Shown here piece by piece: positions 26,533 through 36,500 of a DNA stretch of 64,000 nucleotides. Source of the DNA: Procambarus clarkii (taxonomy: Eukaryota; Arthropoda; Malacostraca; Decapoda; Cambaridae). The first letter of the stretch is position 1. Each line of letters begins with the position of its first letter. The translations under genes and the position numbers were made by a program. Where the stretch lies: assembly GCF_040958095.1 (NCBI RefSeq), contig NC_091173.1, positions 11,903,112 through 11,967,111 of the forward strand. Direction: 5' to 3'. Below the pieces are notes generated by a model that was not told the origin of the DNA, did not search any database, and worked only from the letters and a program-made list of their open reading frames with translations.

Positions 26533-26950
26533 GTGCGCCCCGCCCACCCCACTTGCCTCCTGCCTACGGCGTCCCACCCCCCCCCCTGGGTACCTCCCGC
26601 CCTCAGAACGTCCCCAGCAGGAGACGCCGCCAGCAGCGCCACGGTGCTGAGAGCCTCTCTCTCTCTCGAGTCCCTCCTGCTCAGAACCTAACCTTGATGC
26701 CCGACGTGCTCACTTCACCCTACCGCCCCTCTCCTCCTCCCCCCCTCACAGGACAATCCCTGCCCTGTCCTCCACCACAGCAAGGAAACCAAACAGGAAT
26801 ACTTACCTCTGGTTGTGATTCTCCTCGGCTATCAGTCACGCCTCTTGTGGAAAGTCAAGTAAAAATCCCCAGAGAGCGAGCGGGCACTACACCTCCACTA
26901 GCACCGACATGTTTCCAACTGGAGGTAGATGGCAGCAGCAGCAGCCAAGG
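26533..26950 (+). CDS. Candidate internal exon, proline-rich (weak)
   Basis: An open frame with no stop between an acceptor-like CCACCCTCAG (ending about 26532) and a good donor AGCCAAG|GTGAGG (26950). The peptide is Pro/Ser-rich with an Arg-rich patch (PSRRRRQQRHG) and ends LEVDGSSSSQ. CpG and GC content are well above the flanks. It directly follows a minisatellite whose units it partly resembles at its start, so the whole block could be non-coding GC-rich DNA. I found no partner exon and recognise no domain. Confidence 0.25.
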
Positions 26951-26959
26951 TGAGGGTGG

Positions 26960-27429
26960 CCGTCTCTGGCCCTGAAATCTGAGAACAGGTGAGACGTCTG
27001 TCAGTGAGATTGTCACTTGCGGTCACCGGCGGCATTGTCTCGCCTTGTGGCGGTGCAGAGATAAGCCAGGGGGAAGATTTGACTTGTAGCGTGTGTGCTT
27101 AATGGATGCGATGACGGTATGTGATTCAGTCAGGTAGCTAAATATAATGTACCCTGGGGGAGTGCCCAGTTCCCATTTTCTTAAGAGACTGGTAAACAGT
27201 TACAGAAGATTTTAAGGGTATACTTGCGTGTTTCTCCACCGATAATTTTTTTTTTTAGGAACACGTTGGTGTTTTATCATCACTTGTCCACAAGACACTA
27301 AATATTTGTAATGAATTGTATGAAATTTTACTGATTTTATACTATATCCTTTCATACTATTGGTAGTCGTACACAAGCTAAGCAAAATAATTTATACACA
27401 AATCAATAACAAAAGCAGCCCATGCTCCT
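26960..27429. other. Non-coding stretch
   Basis: Nothing recognised. Confidence 0.5.
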
Positions 27430-28060
27430 GTTTTGGTAGTATAGTAACGATGAAGACCATAGTACAGTATATATACCGACGCACAACGAAATTAGAACGT
27501 AGAAAACTGTCCAACTGAGTTGGACAAACCGGAAAACTATTTTTTACTTGTGTTGCTTTGACAAACTAAACTAACTTATCCAAACCTTCCTAGGCCTAAT
27601 TAATACACAATATATGAGGCTTAATATAATACATGTGTGCGCTAGACTAGGTCTAGGAATTTTAAGTTTGTATTTTAGTTTCATTTATTTTAAAAGAATT
27701 CCTTACTAGTCAGTGTACTACTGTCTAAAAGCTAAGAACGTACGACTATTGACGGTCGTCACAATAGGCGGTGAATATCTAAACAGGAGGGAATTATCAG
27801 GAGAAAGCGCCAAGCCCTTACGACTATATAGGTCTTGGAAGAAATCAGAATAAGTATTTGGGATGGGACGGGGAAATGGAATGGTGCCCAACCACTTTGA
27901 CGGTCGGGAAGTGAACGCCGACCTGCATGAAGGGGAAACCGTTGCTCTACCGTCTAGCCCACGTGGTCCAGGAGGATGGGTTGATATATTCTCAGACTAA
28001 TAATTAACCAATGGCGTCATCTAATGAGCTTCAAAGTCAACTAAACAAGGTAAGTCTGTG
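27430..28060. repeat. Dispersed repeat with palindromic core, copy 4, interrupted
   Basis: It shares TTGGACAAACCGGAAAA, the GAGGCTTAATATAATACATG core and CAGGAGGATGGGTTG with copy 1. It is split by a SINE at 27791-27968. Confidence 0.65.
27791..27968 (-). mobile_element. tRNA-derived SINE (family D), nested, with 7-bp TSD
   Basis: The minus strand has GACGGTAGAGCAACGG (A box) and GGCGTTCACTTCC (B-box-like). CAGGAGG flanks it at 27784-27790 and 27969-27975 as a target-site duplication within the palindromic-core repeat. Confidence 0.8.
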
Positions 28061-28305
28061 ACCAAATTACACAACACCTCGCTAAGAGATTCCTGTCCGG
28101 CTCATGTTGCCAGTGGGCTCAAATTATGTGTCATATAATTGACAAATAGAATTTGCCTTTGGAATACAAAATATTGTCATATACGAGTCCTTTGCTTATA
28201 AATTAAAATGACAAAATTAAATCAAGGCATATTATGTACTCTTTCAATATTGCTCAGGCAATCATACTAACATATAACCTAGCTTGTCCCAGTCTAACCC
28301 CCCAC

Positions 28306-28463
28306 GGGAGACATCTCCCGTCACGCAGGGTGCAGTCGCACCTCCACAGATCTCCAGTATCAGCTCATGATACTGGTAATGGCTCAAAAGGGCCACCACT
28401 TACGGGCTATTCATGCCCGTGCCACCTTTTGGGTGACAATCTTCATCAATCAATCTGTCTAAC
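28306..28463 (+). mobile_element. SINE (family C) with (ATCA)n tail
   Basis: GGGAGACATCTCCCGTCACG at the 5' end, GGCTCAAAAGGGCCACCACT inside and CATCAATCAATC at the 3' end. About 90% identical by eye to 54403-54565. No convincing tRNA head. Confidence 0.8.
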
Positions 28464-28654
28464 CCCAGACGACCTTTTGCCTTCGTCTGGTAATGTGTTG
28501 GTGCCTCCTCCGCTCATCCGTGAGAGCCGGCGTTGATACCCTGCACGCGTTGGGTACAGATCCCTCCGTGTCCGATCCCACCCGCATATTCACACACTGT
28601 TTCATTTCAGCCTCCGTGCTCACCCTTTCCCTATCATCAGCTTCACTCCTCCCT

Positions 28655-28990
28655 GACAGCTGGGTGGACAGCGCTTCGTATTCATAGTCCTGAATTTCCG
28701 GGTACGATCCCCGGTGGAGGCGGAGATAAATGGGCAAAATGTTTCCTTCACCCTCAGGCACCTGTTACCTAGCAGTAAATAGGTACCTGGGATCACACAG
28801 ATCACACTAACGTGATGCATCAAATGAACAAATCCACAAGGGCCGTGACGAGGATTCGAACCTGGGTACCTGGGAGTTGGACAGCTACTACGGGCTGCTT
28901 CCCGAGGGGGTGTGTAACAAAAAAGGAAGCCTGGTCGAGGACCGGGCCGCGGTGACGTTAAGCCCCGATATTATCTCAAGATAACCTCCC
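28655..28990 (+). mobile_element. tRNA-derived SINE (family A), interrupted by another SINE
   Basis: Head CAGCTGGGTGGACAGCGC with B-box region GGGTACGATCCCC, body CTGTTACCTAGCAGTAAATA, and the full 3' end CCTGGTCGAGGACCGGGCC to ATCTCAAGATAACC. A 72-bp segment is inserted in the GGTACCTGGGA part of the body. Confidence 0.85.
28793..28864 (-). mobile_element. SINE (family B) fragment nested in family A, 11-bp TSD
   Basis: The minus strand starts in the B box (GGTTCGAATCC) and runs through CTTGTGGATTTGTTC and TTGATGCATCACG. It is bounded by GGTACCTGGGA at 28782-28792 and 28865-28875. The 5'-truncated start and target duplication fit retroposition. Confidence 0.85.
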
Positions 28991-28999
28991 TCCCGCTAT

Positions 29000-30140
29000 C
29001 ATCTTAACCATCTCCATCCCGTTAACATCTTAATACCTCTCTCCCGCTAGCATCCTAATGCCTCCCTCCCGCTAGCGTCTTAAATCCCTCTCTTCCCTCC
29101 CACTAGCATTTAAACACGTCTCTTCTCTGCCACTAACATTGTAACACGTCTCCTCTCGGTATTAACCTAACATCCCTTCTCCCCACCTCACGTTGGCATC
29201 TTGAAACTCCCTCATATAAACAAATCCACAAAGGTACGTGACGAGGTTTCGAACCTACGTCCGAGATCATACATGTGTATACATTCAGGTACATTTATAA
29301 ACGTGTCTTCCCTCCCGCTAGCAAAATTCCTAACGCACCCCCGCTCCTTCCTTTTATCTCTGCTCCTCGCTCACATACTCTCTCAACTCCATTTCTCTGA
29401 TCCTGTGAACGTGCACAGAATGGTTGGTAGGAGATTCTTTTAGCGCATAAACTGATCAACTGCACGATTTTCCCCACTGCCTCTATCTCCTTGTGCTTCT
29501 CTTCTTACATATTGAAAACTTTATTTTATCAGATTTTGGTTATTTCCAAGAATACTTTGTCCAAATTCAATAGTACCATATTCTAATTTCTACTTATCCA
29601 TTACGTCAATATATGTTCGACGGTCCACATGTTCTCAGGTTGAATATTCGCTCACTAGAATGGATTGGGAATGACTGCATAATTAATGTCATTATCAACT
29701 CTAGCCAGAGTTAGGTTAGGTTTCATTACGTTTCGAAACACTAATACGGTGTATTATTTACGATAATGTGAAATATAGAATTCGAAAATTGTACCAGAAT
29801 TTTTTTTTTACAAAAAAATCAGAAAACTGTCAGCATCTCTATTTAGAACAAAGGTTCTCTTGTCAGTTTACAGGTGTGCTATTACTGGAACCGTAATGTG
29901 CTTGCAGACCATCAGAGATATTTAGATAAATATCCATGTGGTTTGAAAGGTGGGCGTGTAGTTTCTGATGGCAGTGAATTTACTCCGAAGACGGACTCTT
30001 ACATTTAATTGACAGGTCTGCAACACTATCAGGTCACAATACATCATAAATTTGCAGGCATTTTCCACTCTTGTCCATGTTAGTAAGAGTAATACTTTGA
30101 GATTATCTACTTTAATACACGATTGTGAATAATTATTCAA
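29000..30140. other. Non-coding stretch 3' of the glutathione peroxidase gene
   Basis: 29000-29350 is a loose repeat of CTCCCGCTAGCATCTTAA-like units. 29218-29275 is a decayed SINE family B head. 29560-29640 resembles part of the palindromic-core repeat. No exon seen. Confidence 0.5.
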
Positions 30141-30167
30141 AAGTTAAATATTATGTATACATTTCTT

Positions 30168-30173
30168 TTTATT
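30168..30173 (-). terminator. Polyadenylation signal AATAAA
   Basis: AATAAA on the minus strand, 286 bp past the glutathione peroxidase stop codon and 158 bp past the SECIS-like hairpin. It gives a 3' UTR of about 300-320 nt, a plausible length. Confidence 0.65.
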
Positions 30174-30330
30174 ACAAATATAAATTTACAAAGCCGAAAT
30201 TGTACTAGAGGCCATCAATGTAAACATTTAACACTGTTGGTTACAGGGCTGCGACGACACCAGGCCATACGAGCCCCAGTCTAGGTAGGTAGGGAGGTAG
30301 GTCTTGCTAACCACATGACAGTCACCACCA

Positions 30331-30398
30331 GGGTCCACTAGGCCATCCGGACGTCCCCTCAACATGTGTTTGTGGGACGCCCTTCATAAAAGGTACCC
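30331..30398 (-). ncRNA. SECIS element in the 3' UTR (predicted)
   Basis: On the transcript, TATGA (from 30388) and GGAT (to 30345) face each other to form the non-Watson-Crick quartet U-U, G-A, A-G, A-G. Above it is a 9-bp helix GGGCGTCCC/GGGACGTCC with one G-U pair, then a 16-base apical region with AAA and a possible ACA/TGT mini-helix, as in form 2 SECIS. Below, GGGTACC and GGACCC can close helix 1. It recruits SBP2 to recode UGA as selenocysteine. Position and core all agree; folding was done by eye. Confidence 0.85.
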
Positions 30399-30458
30399 AG
30401 AAAATTAGCACATGTCGAGCGATTAGCAAGACGTTTCGTTGGTATTCTGTTAAGTCAT

Positions 30459-30522
30459 TCACTTCTTTAACAGCTGTTTGATGTCTTCCTCAAGCTGACG
30501 TGTTGGAAATTTTTTGCTGAAC
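30459..30522 (-). CDS. GPx: GPx terminal coding exon 5
   Basis: Completes Arg169, then [20 protein letters not shown] and a TGA stop. The sequence fits the C-terminal helix of the family (compare the [20 protein letters not shown] region of human GPx1). Acceptor CTATTTCAG. The stop lies 61 bp before the SECIS region, so it is read as termination. Confidence 0.93.
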
Positions 30523-33500
30523 CTGAAATAGTCCAGGACACTAAATGTTAAAACCTACTTTGATTAAAAACTGAAAATCTCACACATACAAAAACAGATC
30601 AATTATGGAATTTATACGATGAATAGAATTTGCTTTGTCGACAACTACAAACTTTTACTAATCTAATTTTTTTTAGCAATTACTTTTTTTTGCAGGGATA
30701 TTCCTGCGCGGGCCCTAAGCCTCTGGCTGGCCCACTAAGTGTTGCTTGTTTGTTTTATTTGGGCGGAGTATGAGTATTTATGACTCGTATGGTCGCTTCA
30801 GTAAGATTTTGCCATGTGTTTAACAACTTCTGCTCTGTTGAATCCAAGTTGAAATCTTAATGGGTTTGTAACTGTGCACTGTGTTAGATAATGTTCCAGT
30901 GGTCTGTCGGGCATTTCTCCACAGCGTTGACATTAGCAATTACAGTTATACTATATTACAACCACTTTCAATTACAGACTAGGGGTTTTGATCCTAGCGG
31001 TTAAGAAATCTTTCAAGTTGGAAGCCTCTAGTTTAGTCCTGTTGTGCATTTTTTGTAAATTCCAGAGTTTAGAGCCAAACAAAATAAATGAAAAATATAA
31101 TCTATTTGCAACTTTTAAACACGTTATCTCAGGGCTGTACTGTATATATGCATCAATATATACACCTACTTATGGGCAAAAGGTGACGTTACAGGCACAT
31201 TACTAAATATAGATCACGTCACTAACTTGTTCCTCTGACGCTAGCCTGAAACGGACAATTGTCTATGATCCACTAAGATATACGAATAACGAAACTTCAC
31301 TATTTAACGCTTCAAACATGCCACCACTTACAGGTATATACAAAATTAAAGTTGTCCAACAAAAACAAACTACATTAGAGAGCTTTTCTTAAATGTAAAG
31401 GAAGATTAGTAGAAAAAAGTATGTTCAATATTTAAGAAAAATTACTGAACGTTCAAGAATACACTACCAACCTTTTGTGTGGCAAACCATCTTTGCCAAT
31501 GAGAAACTTCTCAAAGTTCCAGGCAATATCTGAACGTGTGACAGGATTCCAGATGATACACTTGGGGTCACGCATGAAGCTCACACTGTCGTCAGATGGC
31601 AAAGGAAGCTTCTCCTTGAGGTACTGCAAAACACACAAGGTTGTAGATAAACAGGGAACACCGAGTATAGACAATTTTTTAAACCATAAAGTGAACAGTT
31701 TGTTAATTATTTAAAACCAGTCTCCATAGAAATTAAGTTTATCCACACTGAAGTGTGGAGGCGTCTGACACTAGTCAAAACAATTTTCTAAAATAACCAC
31801 AGGTATTTATAATAATCAATTTGCAGCGTTTTACTCATCACCCAACGAAAATGCAACATTGCATCACTATTTACCAACCTTGAAAATTGGATCCGCAGTC
31901 TCGCCATTGACGTCAACTTTGCAGAACAAGTCCATCTTGGGGACGTAGTTGTTGCCTGGACGAACATGCTTCAGGGTACTGAGGAGCTCTTTCTCAGTGG
32001 TGTTCTCCTGTGAAGAACAAGACTCATCAGTCACTATTATTGACAAGTGGACAATCAACTGTGTAAGCATGATGAACGAGGTCACACTACTTATTTTACA
32101 AGATTATGTAAAATCCAGTCTAACTTCCAGCTTGTAATACTGTTAAAAGACCTGTCGCAACCCCTACCGTGTATTACATGAAAATATTACACAAAATGTA
32201 CACAACCAGCTATGTAGAAGGGTAACAATCATTGAACGATTAACATTGCGATTTCTTGCAATGTTATTTTATTAATTCTGCTAGAATTTACCTACTTAAA
32301 ATTATCTGTTAGATTAAGGACCTGCCCGAATCTCTGCGCGTACTAATGGCTTTACTAGATTGTAAATATTATGCTATGTATTCTCACAAACCCAATGTAC
32401 CTTGTATATAAATAAATAATTTAAATAAATAAAAAAAATGGGCGTTTCCACTATTCAGAAGGGTAACTTAAAATTTTTAAACACCAGGTAAGAAAACGCG
32501 TAGAATATAAATCAAGACTGACATTCTATACATATATAAATACACACCTCATTAAAAAATAATTGGCTTTACCACGTCTTATTCACTGCATATATCAGAT
32601 GAAAATACGAAAAAGAGCCATTGACAGGATGTCAAAACAGCTCACTGACGCACGATTACAGTGACCAAGACTCGGTGCTCTGACCAACTCAGATGGTTTG
32701 ATTAAAAACCAAATTGTAAAATAATTAGAATGAGGGTAGGCAATATTTAATGATCACGATATAGCATGTATCAGGATAAATACTGGCAATTTTGAGAGGA
32801 TCTTAAAAAGCAAATCTTAAATGAAAAATTATTACTTTAGCAATAAACATTGCTAAACGACACTGCCTCCGTCGGTGTGAAGCAGACGTGAGCGCCTTCA
32901 AGGTGAGTAAGCATCGTTGTGCTGGGCTAGCAACTGGATGGTGACTACGTGGGACAGTTACTGCCATGACTACAGTAAACAAGGCATTCCAGTCCTACAC
33001 ACAGCAGAGCCCACAACACTTCGACAGTGGCCCGACCAGCCAGGTAAGGGGACCCGGCGGGGCTCACCTGGTGACCAAACTGGTTGCAGGGGAAAGCCAG
33101 AACTGCCAGATCGCTACCGAACTTGTCAATCAGCTCGTTCATCTGGACGAAGTCCTGGGTTGTCGTGCCTCAGAGAGACGCGGTGTTCTGCACTAGTACC
33201 ACCTTCCCCCGGTACTTCTTGAACGATACCATCTCACCTGAAGAAAATAATATACATTTTTATTACTTCCCTGAATCCCTTCACACTACATGAAGGTGTA
33301 CGAAAGGAATTTTACTAGATACCATGGGCTAAAATGGGTACGAAAGGTGGCTTGTTAAAGGGGTCATCCTTTCGTCCTCCCCATATAACGCACAAGAACA
33401 ATTTAAGAAAATATATCCGATTCTTTACAAATTTAATATTTGTAGGTTATACTGGTTAAAAAGGGGTATTCTTAAGCTTCCATTCATTTATAGAAAAATA

Positions 33501-36500
33501 ATTTGTGGGGCTACAACTGGTTAGTGAGAACAGGATGCAGACTAAGTATTAAAACAGGTTGTAAATCATTAGCAGCAGAATTACGGTATTTTTACTGCAT
33601 TTTGAAATTATGCAATGGACTAAGTAAATAAAAAAGTGCAAAGCTTCAGATGTTATACTGAACCCTGACGACACTACAGCCTCAAACCATTCATGCTCAC
33701 ACTTATAAACACTAGACATATCCAGTTTAATCTGCAACCGGATACACAGTCGTTAAAACTAATCTATCATAGTGGGGGTTTAAACGTTTTCTTACGTGTA
33801 AAAAACATTAGTTCATAAAAGGACTGAGTCTCCCCTGCCATTTGTTCTAAATTACTGTACAACATCTCATTCCGTTTTCTGTTAAACTTTACCTCATACC
33901 TGGTACATGTTGCTGGAAGACGGCTTCTTTAGGGCTAACCAAGCTTAAGTAGTGTGATGGAAAAGCTCAAACAAAATCACCAGTGCGTTTGACAGCCAAT
34001 TGGGAACGTGAAGAAAAGTGTTGCAATGAAAGCTTTGGCTAATCGGGATGTACAGACAATATCTTCACAGACTCCGGTAATTTCTCAGGTTAGTACAATA
34101 CTCACCTGTGGAAAAGAAGCATTTGCAGACAATAGATCCTGCGGTGCACCGGCAGTCTTACGCCAGATGGGAGAAGGTAGCCGGTGAGGTAGGTGCAGCG
34201 ACAGACCCAGCTAGACAGGTACAGGGACAGACCCAGCTAGACAGGTACAGGGACAGACCCAGTGAGCGAGGCTACAGAACCGAGACCCAGCCAGGAGAAC
34301 GAGGCGAGACGCCGGGGAGGCACGAGTGTGAACAATTCAGAGTTAGGACCGTTGACGTAACCATAATGACGCGCATGTGTAGTTTTTATAACGAATATGT
34401 CGCGGGAAACAAAACATAAGTGCGGGTGGATAGTTTAAAAGACCGAGGATGTGCTCAACGAGACATTATTAACGACCCGGTAATTAGTGAACAAGGCGTG
34501 TTATTGTAAAGAAGTTAGAAGCAGGGAGATGAAGGCCAACATGATTATGGCAAGAAACTTAACAAAGAAGCTGTAATTGAGACAATAAAGGAAGATCATC
34601 TTTAAAAAAGCGTGTGTTTGTGGCGCAGTAGACCCAAGGGCATTATATCAAAGCCGCGGTATGTACACAGCTGGAAGGGTGACCACTCAGTCTCTCGCTT
34701 TGCTACGAGAACGACCTCTAAGCCTGGCACTGTCATACAAATGGCGGGAACAGGATGTGAAGTTTTTATATGCTAAATGAAGAAGCCTTTCACACCTGGT
34801 TTAGGTGTATGAAGTCAGTGGTTCTCTGGGCCTCACGCTAGTATGATGCCGGCGGCGTGTGGTGCTGTTTAATGGGGGATGTGTGCTGAATGGTAACGAT
34901 TGTCCAGCCCGTCCTCCTGAGGTTTTCCCAACGTCAGGAAATTCATACTAAACTTAATCTTTAAACCTACCAGAGGTTAAAAATAAACAGGACAGTAAGT
35001 CAATTTCGCGAGCCACTACCATTTCTGGTACGACGATTTCTGGCTTCAAGTACAGTATACGTCAAAATGTGACGTGCTATTAAAACAGGTTACGATAAAG
35101 AACTTTGTTTTCAATATTGACGAAACCATGATGTTTGTGCAGTTACTGTACAGTCTTTAAAGACTTTCCTATCAGATATTAGAATGCAATACTAAATTGA
35201 CAACCGTTGCATACGCCACTGATGTTAACCTGTTTGGTCTGATGTTGGGCTTTAGGCCTGTCAACTGCGGGAGGGTTTCCGGGGGTTTCATCACACACCA
35301 AAATAGTTTGTCCGCAACCAGAACGTACATTTCCTGTCGTTTTCGTAACCTTTTATTTACAAAGACCGAACCCTTCTGTTCTGCTTCATCTTCGTTATGT
35401 TATCGTTCCCAAGCTTCTTCAATTTTGGAGTTGCCATAACCTCTAAAGTGTGTCACTTATTTATCAAGAAAAATACCAATCTGTGCACCCATCCTCTGGT
35501 ATTATTGTTGTCATACAGCTGGCATTCTCTTACCGCTTGCCTGCCTGCCTGCCTGCTTGCTTGCTTGCTTGCTTGCTTTATCTAGTGGGTTTGATCTAAA
35601 GTAATCTATTTTTGCCATCACAAATTAGTCATTAGTAGGGGTAACTAGTCACTTTTGTGACGGAGTACAAGCTGTCCCACTGGGTCTGGGTCACTGGGTC
35701 TTCAGTGTCCTGTCTAGCTGTCGTCATCTCGTAATTACCTAAGTGTAGTTACAGGATGAGAGCTACGCTCGTGGTGTCCCGTCTTCCCAGCACTCTTTGT
35801 CATATAACGCTTTGAAACTACTGACGGTCTTGGCCTCCACCACCTTCTCACTTAACTTGTTCCAACCGTCTACCACTATTTGCGAAGGTGAATTTTCTTA
35901 TATTTCTTCGGCATCTGTGTTTAGCTAGTTTAAATCTATGACCTCTTGTTCTTGAAGTTCCAGGTCTCAGGAAGTCTTCCCTGTCGATTTTGTCAATTCC
36001 TGTTACTATTTTGTATGTAGTGATCATATCACCTCTTTTTCTTCTGTCTTCTAGTTTTGGCATATTTAATGCTTCTAACCTCTCCTCGTAGCTCTTGCCC
36101 TTCAGTTCTGGGAGCCACTTAGTAGCATGTCTTTGCACCTTTTCCAGTTTGTTGATGTGCTTCTTAAGATATGGGCACCACACAAAAGCTGCATATTCTA
36201 GCTTTGGCCTAACAAAAGTCATGAACAATTTCGTTAAGAACATTGTGTGCACTTGCACGCACGTGTGCACGCACATGTGTACACACATCTCAGGATGATT
36301 TTTATACGTCAGCCATCAAAGATTTTCATACTAAGCAAATATAATTTATTAGTTCCGAGAAGTATTTCTCCGGTAGCCTAGCACAAGGCGCTCCAAGGTG
36401 GGGTTGCCAGACACCGTAGACCAACCGTCATTACCGCCCGATTAACCTGTCGAGAGCTGCTCAATTTCTCCAAACTATTACATACCCTCTGACGATATTA

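Noticed and set aside
33068-33237. GPx as a pseudogene because of an internal TGA
   Set aside because: The TGA is at the selenocysteine site, all splice sites are sound, the rest of the frame is intact and a SECIS-like element is present.
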